NCBI GenBank assembly: GCA_963666765.1
Contig: OY762933.1
Coordinates: 1,550,001 to 1,614,000 of the forward strand
DNA length: 64,000 nt
DNA from: Foliamicus sp963666765
GTDB taxonomy: Bacteria; Pseudomonadota; Gammaproteobacteria; Steroidobacterales; Foliamicaceae
Direction: 5' to 3'
The position numbers and the translations under genes are program-made. This document shows, in pieces, positions 1 to 8,481 of this stretch. Below the pieces are notes generated by a model. That model did no database searches and was not told the origin of the DNA. It worked only from the letters and a program-made list of their open reading frames with translations. Positions within the stretch are counted from its first letter, which is position 1; each line of letters opens with the position of its first letter.

Positions 1-115
1 AAATGCGGTCGCTGGTTACCAGCAGCAGGCGATCGTCGCCTACCGCGAAAAGGTCGCGTACCTTGCCGCTGCCGATGGACTGCAAACCCGGTATTTCGGT
101 ATACGATACGGTCAC
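1..115 (-). CDS. purC: SAICAR synthase, N-terminal part (runs off the left edge)
   Basis: Phosphoribosylaminoimidazole-succinocarboxamide synthase catalyses the ATP-dependent addition of aspartate to CAIR in purine synthesis, in the cytoplasm. Only the first 38 codons are present. They read MTVSYTEIPGL followed by GSGKVRDLFAVGDDRLLLV and TSDRI, the typical start of PurC with its GKVRDLY-like nucleotide-binding segment. The start is a GTG at 113-115, chosen because an AGGGGAG ribosome binding site sits about 7 bases upstream and no ATG gives this N-terminus. It is divergent from djlA with about 40 bases between them. The call rests on the N-terminal motif only. Confidence 0.85.
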   Translation of the reverse strand, partial: MTVSYTEIPGLQSIGSGKVRDLFAVGDDRLLLVTSDRI

Positions 116-154
116 TGCCTGCTCCCCTGTGCGTGCGTTTCGGGCGTATTTTAG

Positions 155-970
155 TTGTACCTGTTTCTTCTGGGAAAAGCTGCCGGATTCATCTTCGGCT
201 TCATGTTCGGCAATCTTCCGGGGGCTTTCCTGGGAGTGCTGCTCGGCCACATGCTGGATCGCAGCATGTCCCGGGGCAGGCGCGGATCGTGGCAAATCCA
301 CTCCGGAGCACAGACTGCCAACCGGCGGCGGGTCTTCTTCGCCTCCACTTTCCGGGTGATGGGGCACATCGCCAAGGCCGACGGCCGCGTCAGCGAGGAG
401 GAAATCCGCGCCGCACGCCAGGTCATGCAGGGAATGCGGCTCAATTCGGCCCAGATACGCGAGGCCATCGACTGCTTCAACGAGGGCAAGGAGCCCGATT
501 TCGACCTGGACGCAGAACTGATTCGGATGAACGAAGTCTGCCGCGGCCAGCCGCTGCTCACGCAGTTTTTTCTGCAGACGCAGTTCTTCATGGCCTTCGC
601 CCACGGCGGAGTGAACCCCCAGGAACGCGCCGCGCTGGATCGAATCGGGCAGGCGCTGGGCCTGTCGCAATGGCAGATCAGCCAGCTCGAAGCGCAGGCG
701 CGGATGCGCTCCGGATTCGCCGGCGGCAACGGCCGCGCGGGCCCGGCCCGGCAGCAACCGATCGCGGACGCGTACCGGGCGTTAGGGGTGTCGTCCCGCG
801 CCAGCGACCAGGAAATCAAGACTGCCTACCGCCGGCTGATGAAGGAGAACCATCCCGACAAGCTGGTGGCCCGCGGCCTGCCTGAAGCGATGATGGAACG
901 CGCGCGCGAGCGCACCCGCGAAGTCAACCGGGCCTACGAACAGATCAAGGACCAGCGCGGCATACGCTAG
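155..970 (+). CDS. djlA: DnaJ-like membrane co-chaperone DjlA
   Basis: DjlA is an inner-membrane J-domain protein that stimulates the ATPase of DnaK. The 271-residue product matches the E. coli protein in length and plan: one N-terminal membrane segment rich in Gly and Phe (about residues 8-33, ending in GHMLDR), a TerB-like helical domain in the middle (about 60-180), and a C-terminal J domain (about 204-271) with the HPD motif at 233-235 that contacts DnaK. The best reading start is a TTG at 155, because the next ATG (203) would cut the membrane anchor; no strong ribosome binding site supports either, so the exact start is uncertain. It is divergent from purC and convergent with rpe. Confidence 0.9.
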   Translation: MYLFLLGKAAGFIFGFMFGNLPGAFLGVLLGHMLDRSMSRGRRGSWQIHSGAQTANRRRVFFASTFRVMGHIAKADGRVSEEEIRAARQVMQGMRLNSAQIREAIDCFNEGKEPDFDLDAELIRMNEVCRGQPLLTQFFLQTQFFMAFAHGGVNPQERAALDRIGQALGLSQWQISQLEAQARMRSGFAGGNGRAGPARQQPIADAYRALGVSSRASDQEIKTAYRRLMKENHPDKLVARGLPEAMMERARERTREVNRAYEQIKDQRGIR

Positions 971-987
971 CCCCGGCAACGTCGCGA

Positions 988-1653
988 CTATTCGCCCAGG
1001 GCCGCGCGCATTTCCCCGATGGCCTGCGCGTAATCGTCCGCGCCGAAAATTGCCGAGCCGGCCACGAAGGTATCCGCCCCGGCCGCCGCGATCTCCGCAA
1101 TATTGCCGGCTTTCACTCCGCCATCCACTTCCAGCCAGACATCGCGCCCGCAGGCGTCGATCCGTCTGCGGGCCTCGGACAGCTTGGCCAGGGCCTGGGG
1201 AATGAATTTCTGCCCGCCGAAGCCCGGATTGACCGACATGATCAGCACCAGGTCTATGGCCTGAAGCGTGTGGTCCAGCCAGCTCAGCGGCGTTGCGGGA
1301 TTGAAGGCCAGCCCCGCGCGGCAGCCGTTCTCGTGGATCAGTCCGATCGTGCGGTCGACGTGGCCGCTGGCCTCCGGGTGGAAGCTCACGATGCTCGCGC
1401 CGGCCTCGGCAAAGGACCGGGCCACGGCGTCAACCGGGCTGACCATGAGGTGCACGTCGATCGGGGCCGTGATCCCATGCTCGCGCAGGGCCCTGCAGAC
1501 CAGCGGTCCCACGGTCAGGTTGGGGACGTAATGGTGATCCATCACATCGAAGTGGATCACGTCCGCGCCGGCCTCAAGGACGGCTTCGACCTCTTCGCCC
1601 AGGCGGGCGAAATCGGCCGACAGGATGGAGGGAGCGATGCGGGCGCGTTTCAT
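988..1653 (-). CDS. rpe: Ribulose-phosphate 3-epimerase
   Basis: Interconverts ribulose 5-phosphate and xylulose 5-phosphate in the pentose phosphate pathway (cytoplasm). The 221-residue TIM barrel has the family markers: IAPSILSADF near the N-terminus, HFDVMD with metal-binding His34 and Asp36 and the following YVPN, the MSVNPGFGGQ phosphate loop, and LEVDGGVK near the C-terminus carrying the second catalytic Asp. Full length for the family. It lies 17 bases after coq7 on the same strand, so the two are probably co-transcribed, though they share no pathway. Confidence 0.96.
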   Translation of the reverse strand: MKRARIAPSILSADFARLGEEVEAVLEAGADVIHFDVMDHHYVPNLTVGPLVCRALREHGITAPIDVHLMVSPVDAVARSFAEAGASIVSFHPEASGHVDRTIGLIHENGCRAGLAFNPATPLSWLDHTLQAIDLVLIMSVNPGFGGQKFIPQALAKLSEARRRIDACGRDVWLEVDGGVKAGNIAEIAAAGADTFVAGSAIFGADDYAQAIGEMRAALGE

Positions 1654-1670
1654 GTCGCTGGCTCCGGCGC

Positions 1671-2312
1671 TCAGATATAACGCGCAGTGGTGGTCATGAC
1701 CCTGGACACCAGGCGCATCGCCGAGCGGGCGGCTTCCGGCAGGGGTTCGCCGCCGGCGTCCTGGGCGTTTTGCCCATGGCGGGCCTCGTCGGCGCGCATC
1801 TGCTCCAGGATCCTGCGGCTGCGCACGTCGTCGGCGGGCAGCTCTTCAAGATGACCGTCGAGGTGACTCTCGACCTGCGCCTCGGTCTCCGCCAGGAAGC
1901 CGAGGCTTGAACGGTCGCCCATCAGGCCGGCAAGCGCGCCGATGCCGAAGGAACCGGCATACCAGCAAGGAGTCAGCAGGCTGCGGCGGCCGTTCAGTTC
2001 GGTGATCCGCTCCTCGCACCACTTGAGGTGGCGCCCTTCCTCCTCGGCTGCATTCAGCAGGTTGCGCTTGAGACCCTCGTCGCGGGCAACCAGCGCCTGG
2101 CCGCGGTACAGCGCCTGGGCGGAGACTTCGCCGGAGTGGTTCACGCGCATCAGGCTGGCGCTGAGTTCCCGGTCGCGGCCTGAACGGATCTCGTCCTCCG
2201 CGTCGCCTGCGGGATTGTCGGCGCTGGGCGCGGGTTCGCCGGCGCACACGCGCAGGGCGTGGCCCAGTTCCGCGAGGAGCTGATCGCCGATGGATCGTTT
2301 GTTGTCCGCCAT
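1671..2312 (-). CDS. coq7: Coq7-type demethoxyubiquinone hydroxylase
   Basis: Di-iron monooxygenase that carries out the last ring hydroxylation of ubiquinone synthesis, bound to the inner face of the cytoplasmic membrane. The carboxylate and His ligands are visible in the order expected: NHSGEVSAQ, then EEEGRHLKWCEER, then ESHLDGHLEEL, then MRADEARHG. A longer reading from 2414 exists but its first 34 codons run through palindrome A1, so I place the start at the ATG at 2310-2312 (MADNKRS), giving 213 residues, the usual size. The gene follows a tRNA-Gln and the palindrome on the same strand and precedes rpe. Confidence 0.93.
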   Translation of the reverse strand: MADNKRSIGDQLLAELGHALRVCAGEPAPSADNPAGDAEDEIRSGRDRELSASLMRVNHSGEVSAQALYRGQALVARDEGLKRNLLNAAEEEGRHLKWCEERITELNGRRSLLTPCWYAGSFGIGALAGLMGDRSSLGFLAETEAQVESHLDGHLEELPADDVRSRRILEQMRADEARHGQNAQDAGGEPLPEAARSAMRLVSRVMTTTARYI

Positions 2313-2333
2313 TGCTGTATCCGACTTATCGCT

Positions 2334-2443
2334 GGGCTTGACCGTCCCCCTGTCTTGCAGGAGCCGCATGAATCCATCCTTGGAGCTTGGCGTCGCCATC
2401 CCTGGCTCCGACACTCCTGCAAGACAGGAGGACGGTCAAGCCC
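2334..2443. repeat. Long palindrome, family A copy 1 (A1)
   Basis: Inverted arms 2334-2363 and 2414-2443 match at 29 of 30 positions and enclose a 50-base loop. The loop contains CGCATGAATCCATCC and CGCCATCCCTGGCTC, both shared with copy A2 at 19978-20089. The arms share no sequence with those of the other copies apart from a GGAG/CTCC next to the loop. It lies between the tRNA-Gln gene and coq7 and could end transcription from the ribosomal-protein/tRNA unit. Mechanism unknown. Confidence 0.85.
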
Positions 2444-2495
2444 GCCAAGTTATTCATGGTACCAAATACTCCCGCCGGTAAGGACCATGTGGGGT

Positions 2496-2569
2496 TGGCT
2501 GGGGGACCAGGATTCGAACCTGGATTCTCGGAGTCAGAGTCCGATGTCTTGCCGTTAGACGATCCCCCA
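2496..2569 (-). tRNA. tRNA-Gln (anticodon CUG)
   Basis: On the minus strand the sequence folds as a cloverleaf: acceptor stem TGGGGGA pairing with TCCCCCA, a D arm, an anticodon arm TCGGA-CTCTGAC-TCCGA with anticodon CTG, and a T arm CAGG-TTCGAAT-CCTG, followed by discriminator G and an encoded CCA. Length is 74 bases including CCA. The anticodon reads CAG, and the 5' TGGGG resembles other bacterial tRNA-Gln. It sits 34 bases after rpsI and is probably processed from the rplM-rpsI transcript or has its own promoter in that gap. Confidence 0.95.
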
Positions 2570-2603
2570 CCCGCGGTTTGCCGGGCCGGTCCGCCGGCAG
2601 CGA

Positions 2604-2996
2604 TCAGCGCTTGGAGTACTGGGTGGCCCGGCGGGCTTTTCTCAGGCCCACCTTCTTCCGCTCCACCTTGCGCGCGTCGCGGGTGACGAAACCGGGCGCC
2701 CTCAGCTTGGGACGCAGTTCCTCGTCGTAGGCAAGCAGCGCCCGGGTGATTCCGTGACGGATGGCGCCGGCCTGGCCGGTGGTGCCGCCGCCCTTGACGG
2801 TGACGTTGACGTCCATGCGGCCGTCGAGGCCGACGACCTTCAGCGGCTGGTGCACGATCATGCGGGCCGTCTTGCGGCCGAAGAATTCATCCAGCGGGCG
2901 CCTGTTGACGGTCACCTTGCCGGTGCCGGGTCGAATGAAAACGCGCGCGGTGGAGGTCTTGCGCCGGCCGGTGCCGTAAAACACGGTGTCGGTCAT
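2604..2996 (-). CDS. rpsI: Small ribosomal subunit protein uS9
   Basis: Component of the 30S subunit; its C-terminal tail reaches the P-site tRNA. The 130-residue protein carries the family signatures: FYGTGRRKTSTARVF at the N-terminus, VTVKGGGTTGQAGAIRHGI in the core, and a C-terminal tail ending in TQYSKR. The start ATG at 2994-2996 overlaps the TGA of rplM by four bases, so the two are translationally coupled. A longer open frame reaching 3509 overlaps rplM and is not real. Confidence 0.98.
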   Translation of the reverse strand: MTDTVFYGTGRRKTSTARVFIRPGTGKVTVNRRPLDEFFGRKTARMIVHQPLKVVGLDGRMDVNVTVKGGGTTGQAGAIRHGITRALLAYDEELRPKLRAPGFVTRDARKVERKKVGLRKARRATQYSKR

Positions 2997-3427
2997 GCCT
3001 GTATCTCCAGGGGCCTGGGCTGTTGCGCGGCATGCTGGTGCTCGGGTCCCGGATAGACCTTGAGCTTCTTGAGCATGGCGCGTCCCAGTCGGTTCTTCGG
3101 CAGCATTCCCCGCACGGCCGAGCGAATGGCGCGCTCGGGCGTTTCCTTCATGACCCGCTTCAGGGGAACGGACTTCAGGTTTCCGATGTAGCCCGTGTGA
3201 CGGTGATACATCTTCTGGTTCAGCTTGTCGCCGGTCACGCGCACCCTGGAGGCGTTCACGACAACGATGTAATCGCCGGTATCCACATGCGGCGTGTACT
3301 CGGGCTTGTGCTTGCCCCGCAGGCGCCTGGCGAGTTCGGTGGCCAGACGGCCCAGCGTCTGGCCGGCGGCGTCCACGAGGAACCAGTCCTGCTGGACTTG
3401 CCCGGGTTTTGCAGAGACGGTGCGCAT
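2993..3427 (-). CDS. rplM: Large ribosomal subunit protein uL13
   Basis: Early-assembly protein of the 50S subunit. The 144-residue product has the expected features: WFLVDAAGQTLGRLA near the N-terminus, HKPEYTPHVDTGDYIVVVN, and KMYHRHTGYIGNLKS. Length is normal. It is the first gene of the conserved rplM-rpsI pair, with phoR ending 59 bases upstream on the same strand. That gap may hold the ribosomal promoter, though I cannot point to clear boxes. Confidence 0.98.
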   Translation of the reverse strand: MRTVSAKPGQVQQDWFLVDAAGQTLGRLATELARRLRGKHKPEYTPHVDTGDYIVVVNASRVRVTGDKLNQKMYHRHTGYIGNLKSVPLKRVMKETPERAIRSAVRGMLPKNRLGRAMLKKLKVYPGPEHQHAAQQPRPLEIQA

Positions 3428-3486
3428 GTTGGATCGTTACTCGAAATCGAAGCCGCGCGGTGGGCGCGAAGCCGCGGAATTTTACA

Positions 3487-4797
3487 CTATTGCGTCTCGT
3501 CGCCGACACGCTTGGAAGGAAAATGGCAGGTAAACGTGCTCCCCTTCCCTGGCTTGCTCTCGATCTCCAGGTTTCCCCCGTGACGCGTCAGCACGTGCTT
3601 GACGATGGCCAGTCCCAGGCCGGTGCCCGGAACCACGGGACTGCCCTCGCCCCGCACCCGGTAGAACCGTTCGGTCAGGCGCGACAGGTGCTCCTGCCGA
3701 ATGCCGATGCCGGTGTCGGAAGCCGAGAGCCGTCCGCCGGATCCGCCAGCCTGCCAGCGCAATACCACTTCGCCGCCCGGGGGCGTAAAGGCCACCGAAT
3801 TGATCGCCAGGTTGATTGCGACCGAACGGATCTCGGCTTCGTCGCCCAGCAGAGGCCGTTCACTATTGACCTCTGCCCGAATATCCAACTGGCCGCTGGA
3901 GCGCGCCGTCGCGACCTGCACCGCGTCCCCAAGCACGTCCATCATGTTCAGGGGCGCGAAGCCGGGCGGGGTCTCGGACGTTTCCAGCCGCGACAACTCG
4001 AGAAGGTCCCGCACCAGCCGGGTCATGCGGTCGCACTGTGACGCCATGTGCTGGACGGGGTCGTCCCATCGCTCCGGGAATTCCTCGTCTTCCGCCATCG
4101 ATTCCAGGTAGCCGGCCAGCACCGTCAGGGGTGTCTGCAGTTCGTGCGAAGCGTTGGCCACGAAGTCGGAGCGGGTCTTGTCCGCCAGCACCGCGGCGGT
4201 GACGTCGCGCACCAGCAGCAGGAACTGCTTTTCCGCATAGGGGACGCGCTGGGCCTCCAGCCAGCTGTCGGGCTTCTCCGGCGACCTGAATCGCACCAGG
4301 TCCTTGCCGCCACGCTCAAGCCAGTTCCTGAACTCGGGATCGCGGATGAGTTTCAGCGCCGGACGGCCCTTGTCCAGCCGCTTGCGCACCCCCAGCAGCC
4401 GGCGGGCCTGCCTGTTGCTGACCACGACCTCTCCCTGATCGTTAAGGACCAGGGCCGCGTCGGGGAAGGACCGCGCCGTACTGCGCAACGCCTTCAGCAC
4501 TTTCCTGAGTCGCTGTTCGGCCTCCTCGGTGCGGCTTTCCAGGTCGCTCAACTGCTGCGGCAGTTCGGCGAAGGAGAACGCGCCGCCGGACCAGGCATCC
4601 GGGTCGAACAGTTGCGACAGCTCGCCCGCAGCGCGCAACTGGACCGACAACTCCCATGCAAGAATCAGCACCACGCCGGTCAACGCGCCCGCAATCGGCA
4701 TTTCGGCCAGCAGCCAGCCGACCACGGCCAGCACCGCCGCAGCGCCGATCGCGCGCAGCGCAATGCGAATGACCAGTCTGCGAACCAGGGGATCCAC
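3487..4797 (-). CDS. phoR: Phosphate regulon sensor histidine kinase PhoR
   Basis: Inner-membrane sensor kinase that phosphorylates PhoB when phosphate is scarce. The 436-residue protein has a short N-terminal membrane region (about residues 9-50), a linker, a PAS-like domain (about 100-190), a HisKA domain with the phosphoacceptor His at about 218 in ASHELQTPLTV, and a C-terminal ATPase domain with the N box (NLAINSVAFTPPGG), DTGIGI and GTGLGLAIVKH. The H box has Gln where most PhoR proteins have Arg (SHELRTPL). It starts 16 bases after phoB on the same strand, the usual phoB-phoR order. Confidence 0.93.
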   Translation of the reverse strand: MDPLVRRLVIRIALRAIGAAAVLAVVGWLLAEMPIAGALTGVVLILAWELSVQLRAAGELSQLFDPDAWSGGAFSFAELPQQLSDLESRTEEAEQRLRKVLKALRSTARSFPDAALVLNDQGEVVVSNRQARRLLGVRKRLDKGRPALKLIRDPEFRNWLERGGKDLVRFRSPEKPDSWLEAQRVPYAEKQFLLLVRDVTAAVLADKTRSDFVANASHELQTPLTVLAGYLESMAEDEEFPERWDDPVQHMASQCDRMTRLVRDLLELSRLETSETPPGFAPLNMMDVLGDAVQVATARSSGQLDIRAEVNSERPLLGDEAEIRSVAINLAINSVAFTPPGGEVVLRWQAGGSGGRLSASDTGIGIRQEHLSRLTERFYRVRGEGSPVVPGTGLGLAIVKHVLTRHGGNLEIESKPGKGSTFTCHFPSKRVGDETQ

Positions 4798-4813
4798 GAT
4801 TCAGAAGCGCCGC

Positions 4814-5497
4814 CTAGTGCAACGAGAAACGGTAGCCCGCGCCTCGCACGGTCTGGATATAGCGGTCCACTTCGTGCGCTTCCAGCGCTTTCCTGAGACG
4901 CCGGATATGCACATCCACCGTGCGGTCCTCCACGAAGACCGCCGGCCCCCATACGCGGTCGAGCAACTGCGAACGGCTGAACACCCGCTCGGGGCGTTCC
5001 ATGAACAGGCGCAGCAGGCGGAATTCCGTGGGCCCCAGAACGACGGCCCCCTTGTTGGTGTGCACGCGATGGCTTACCGGGTTCAACGTCAGCCGTCCGC
5101 GGGTTATGGGGTCTTCCTCGGCGCTGTGGGAGCGCCGCAGCACCGCGTTGATGCGGGCCAGCAGCTCGCGGCTGGAAAACGGCTTGGTGACGTAGTCGTC
5201 GGCGCCGCTGCTCAATCCCGAGATCTTGTCCTGCTCCTGGGAGCGGGCGGTGACCATGATGATCGCCACGTCCCGCGTCTCGGGTGTGCGCTTGATCCAG
5301 CGTGTCAATTCCAGTCCGCTGCTGTCGGGCAGCATCCAGTCGATTATGGCCAGGTCGGGAAGGCGCTCGGCGATGGCCTTGCGCGCGGCGCCCGCATCCT
5401 CCGCTTCGCGCACCTCGAAGTCTGCGCGGCGCAGGTTGAAGGCGAGCATTCCGCGAATCGCGCCCTCGTCTTCAACTACCAGAATATCGCGCCGCAT
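4814..5497 (-). CDS. phoB: Phosphate regulon response regulator PhoB
   Basis: OmpR-type transcription factor that binds Pho boxes after phosphorylation by PhoR. The 227-residue protein has a receiver domain (1-120) with the acidic pocket at Asp10/Glu11, phosphoacceptor Asp53 in IIDWMLPD and the conserved Lys in VTKPFSSREL, followed by a winged-helix domain (about 130-225) with the GPTEFRLL and RTVDVHIRRLRKAL recognition elements. It lies 35 bases downstream of the lipoprotein gene on the same strand, so PhoB may be expressed with, and control, that uptake module. Confidence 0.95.
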   Translation of the reverse strand: MRRDILVVEDEGAIRGMLAFNLRRADFEVREAEDAGAARKAIAERLPDLAIIDWMLPDSSGLELTRWIKRTPETRDVAIIMVTARSQEQDKISGLSSGADDYVTKPFSSRELLARINAVLRRSHSAEEDPITRGRLTLNPVSHRVHTNKGAVVLGPTEFRLLRLFMERPERVFSRSQLLDRVWGPAVFVEDRTVDVHIRRLRKALEAHEVDRYIQTVRGAGYRFSLH

Positions 5498-5532
5498 CTC
5501 GCTTCACAATTATGCCACCCGCAGCTTTAGGG

Positions 5533-8433
5533 CTATTCCTCGTCGAAGTGGGTGGCGCAGGACACGACGTTGTTGCGGAACGCGATCTCGCCGGTGTTGT
5601 AGCGGCCGAAGGTAGCTTCGTCGTCGAAGTCCACGCAGCGGTCGAAGCCGGTAATCACGCTGTTCCACATGTAGGCGCCGGTGCCGCGGCGAAGCAGCAC
5701 GCCGATCGTGTTCGTTCCGCCCTCCTCCGTGCCGATCATCGTGAAGTTCGCCAGCGTCGGGCCGGAAATGGGCTGCGCATTCGGGGCGTCGCCGTCATTG
5801 TCCGCCTCGATGCCGCGGTCCGCGTCGTCGGCAGCCTGGCGGATCACCACGAACTGCGCGCCGCCCAGGTAGCCCTGACCCCAGTCGAAGGAGTCGTCGG
5901 CCGCATCCGTGATCACCACGTGGTCCATGAAGTCGCTGGCGCCGAAATGCTCCACGCCGTCGTCCAGTCCCTTGTGCACCTGCACATAGGAGACGCGGGT
6001 GCCGGAGCCGGTCGCGAACAGGGTCAGACCGTTCAGCTCGTTGCCGTTGCCGTCGATGTCGTTACCGGCGTGGCGGATCACCATATAGCGGATGTAACCG
6101 CTGTCATCGGCATCGTCGTTGCCGCCGTAGGCGCCGATGTTGCCTTCGGCGGCCACGTCGCAGGGGCTGCCGCACTCGTTCGATCGCGCATAGCCCATCA
6201 GCGCCAGGCCGGCCCATTCGCCGCGGCCCGCGGCGCCGTCGCCGCCGCTCGCCCAGTCTTCAAACTGGCGGCGCGAAGTCATCACGATGGGGTCCTCGGC
6301 GGTGCCGTCGGCTTCGATCCGCGAGCCCCGGGTGACGATCAGTGCCTCGCCCGAAGAAGCGAGAACCAGCGTGCCCGGCTTGATCTTCAGCGTCACGGAC
6401 ACATTGTCGGACGCATCGCCATCGGCCTCCTCGCCGTTGCCGATGTAGGTGCCCGGAAAACCGGACGCCGGTGCGTAGATATTGTCGTTGGTCAGGATGA
6501 GCGTCGAACCTTCGGAATCGTAGCGGCGCTGCAGGCGGCACAGGTCCATTTCGCCGCCGCCCACGCTCGAGGGAAGGCTGATGCTGCCGTCCGCCGTGGC
6601 GCCCGCAGGACAGCTTCCGTCGGCGCCGGGGTTCGCGACCGCCGGCTCCCAAACGGTGTTGTTGCCGTTTAAGGAAACCGTCCAGCCTTCGGTCCAGTTG
6701 TCGTCGGTGTCCTGCGCGAAGGCGCCCACGTAGTCGGTGGTCACGAACATCGTGTTCGCCACGTCGGCTTCGACTTCGTTGGGCCGGTAGTCGGCGCGCA
6801 GGTTGGGATTGGCGACCCGGTTGTCGGGATCCATGTCCACCCAGTTGGCGATCGCCGTGCCCGCCACGTCATCATCGCCGCTCTCGTAGACTTCCCTGGC
6901 GGGGCAGTAGAACAGGGAGTTCTCGATGGTCAGGTCGGTCCCGAAAAGGTCCTCGGTGGCGCCGCCATCCACGTCCAGGCAGGAATCCTGGAAATCGGCC
7001 ACCAGGAAGTTGTAGATGCGTGCGCCCGTGCCGCGCCGGAGCAGAATGCCGTCGGAGGAGGTTTCCGCGCTGTTCGCGGCGCCCAGGATGGTGAAATTCG
7101 CCAGTGTGGGCCGTGAGACCGGCGCCGCCAGAGGGTTGTCGCCGTCGTTGTCGGCCTCGATTCCCCGGTCGCCGTCATCGCGTGCCTGCACGATCAGCAC
7201 AAACTGGGCGCTGCCGCGGTAGCCCTGGCCCCAGTCGAAGGAGTCGTCACGCGCGCCCGTAATCACGATGTGGTCCATGTGATCGGTGGCGCCGAAGTGC
7301 TCCACTCCATCGTCGAATCCGTAGTGCACCTGGACGTAGGAAGCCCGGGTTGCCGAACCGGTCGCAAACAGGGTCAGGCCGTTCAGTTCGTTGCCGTTGC
7401 CGTCAATGTCGTTGCCGGCGTGGCGGATCACCAGGTATTCGATGAATCCGCTGTCGTCGGAATCGTTCGTGCCCCCGTACGAACCGATATTGCCCTCGGC
7501 ATTGACGTCGCAGGGATCGCCGCATTCGTTGGAGCGGCCATAGCCCATCAGCGCCAAACCGGCCCACTCGCCGCGACCGTCCGCCCTGGCCCGGCCTTCG
7601 ACCCATTCTTCGAACTGGCCCGTGGAGGTCATCACGATGGGGTCCCCGGCGGTGCCCGAGGCCTCGATGCGGGACCCCCTCGTGATGATCAGGGCCTCCT
7701 GCTGCGAACCGAGGATCAGCGCGCCGGACTCGATTACCAGCGTCACCGACACGTCGTTGCCCGGATTGCCGTCGGCCGCTTCGCCATTGCCGATGTAGGT
7801 GCCGGGAAAGCCGGCCGCCAGGCGGTAGATGTTGTCGCCGGTCAGCGTGATGGTCTGGTCGTCGGTGTCGTAGCGGCGCGCCAGCTGGCAGAGGTCCATC
7901 GAACCGCCGCCCACGGATTCGGGCAGCGACTGCGCTTCGACAAAGGTGGTCCCCTCCGGGCAGTCGCTGTTGGATGCCGGATCGCCCTTGGGCTGCCACA
8001 CGGTGTTGTTGCCGTGCACGCCCACCGTCCAGCCCTCGGTCCAGGTATCGGCCGTATCCTGGGCGAAGGCGCCCACGTAGTTCACATCCTCGAATTCACC
8101 GCCCAGGGAGATGGCGAAGGCATCGCCCTGCAGGTCGGGCGAGCTGGAAGTAAAGGCCCATTCGGCGCCCTGCAGGTCCGGCGAGCCCTCGCCAGGCGTG
8201 CCGTTGGAGTTCAGCATGGGATCCAGGCCGATCCGGTTGCCGTTGCCGTCGAAGGCCTCGGACACGGGAAACGGGTCATTGCCGGCCGCTGGCGGGTCCG
8301 GGTTGGCCACCGGGGGCGTGGGAGGAGCGGTCGTGATCACGATGTCGTCGCGGGTTCCGCCACCGCCGCAGGCGGTCAGAATCATGCTGGTGAACAGGGT
8401 CAGGGCAAGACAAAGGGCAAAGTTCAATGGCAT
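5533..8433 (-). CDS. Large lipoprotein with two tandem homologous halves, partner of a TonB receptor
   Basis: 966-residue exported lipoprotein of unknown function. The N-terminus is a lipoprotein signal ending in the lipobox LTAC followed by GGGG. After a Pro/Asn-rich linker the mature part is two copies of a domain of about 385-400 residues, starting near 118 and 566. Both copies carry YVGAFAQD, FPGTYIGNG, GEWAGLALMGY, RHAGNDIDGNGNELNG, DSFDWGQGY and GIEADNDGD. The pattern of many short Asp/Asn/Gly turns is what right-handed beta-helix surface proteins look like, but no specific family is claimed. Two Cys pairs in each half (CP/C and CG/C spacing) suggest disulfides. It starts 48 bases after the TonB-receptor gene and precedes phoB, so a role in binding the receptor's ligand at the cell surface is likely. 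The duplication is unusual. Confidence 0.75.
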   Translation of the reverse strand: MPLNFALCLALTLFTSMILTACGGGGTRDDIVITTAPPTPPVANPDPPAAGNDPFPVSEAFDGNGNRIGLDPMLNSNGTPGEGSPDLQGAEWAFTSSSPDLQGDAFAISLGGEFEDVNYVGAFAQDTADTWTEGWTVGVHGNNTVWQPKGDPASNSDCPEGTTFVEAQSLPESVGGGSMDLCQLARRYDTDDQTITLTGDNIYRLAAGFPGTYIGNGEAADGNPGNDVSVTLVIESGALILGSQQEALIITRGSRIEASGTAGDPIVMTSTGQFEEWVEGRARADGRGEWAGLALMGYGRSNECGDPCDVNAEGNIGSYGGTNDSDDSGFIEYLVIRHAGNDIDGNGNELNGLTLFATGSATRASYVQVHYGFDDGVEHFGATDHMDHIVITGARDDSFDWGQGYRGSAQFVLIVQARDDGDRGIEADNDGDNPLAAPVSRPTLANFTILGAANSAETSSDGILLRRGTGARIYNFLVADFQDSCLDVDGGATEDLFGTDLTIENSLFYCPAREVYESGDDDVAGTAIANWVDMDPDNRVANPNLRADYRPNEVEADVANTMFVTTDYVGAFAQDTDDNWTEGWTVSLNGNNTVWEPAVANPGADGSCPAGATADGSISLPSSVGGGEMDLCRLQRRYDSEGSTLILTNDNIYAPASGFPGTYIGNGEEADGDASDNVSVTLKIKPGTLVLASSGEALIVTRGSRIEADGTAEDPIVMTSRRQFEDWASGGDGAAGRGEWAGLALMGYARSNECGSPCDVAAEGNIGAYGGNDDADDSGYIRYMVIRHAGNDIDGNGNELNGLTLFATGSGTRVSYVQVHKGLDDGVEHFGASDFMDHVVITDAADDSFDWGQGYLGGAQFVVIRQAADDADRGIEADNDGDAPNAQPISGPTLANFTMIGTEEGGTNTIGVLLRRGTGAYMWNSVITGFDRCVDFDDEATFGRYNTGEIAFRNNVVSCATHFDEE

Positions 8434-8481
8434 GGAGCTGCACCTCTGCGAATTGCTTCGGTCGGACAGAAATCGGCTCGG

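Noticed and set aside
2313..2414. In-frame N-terminal extension of coq7
   Set aside because: It is encoded by palindrome A1 and the result is not like other Coq7 N-termini; a normal ATG start exists at 2312.
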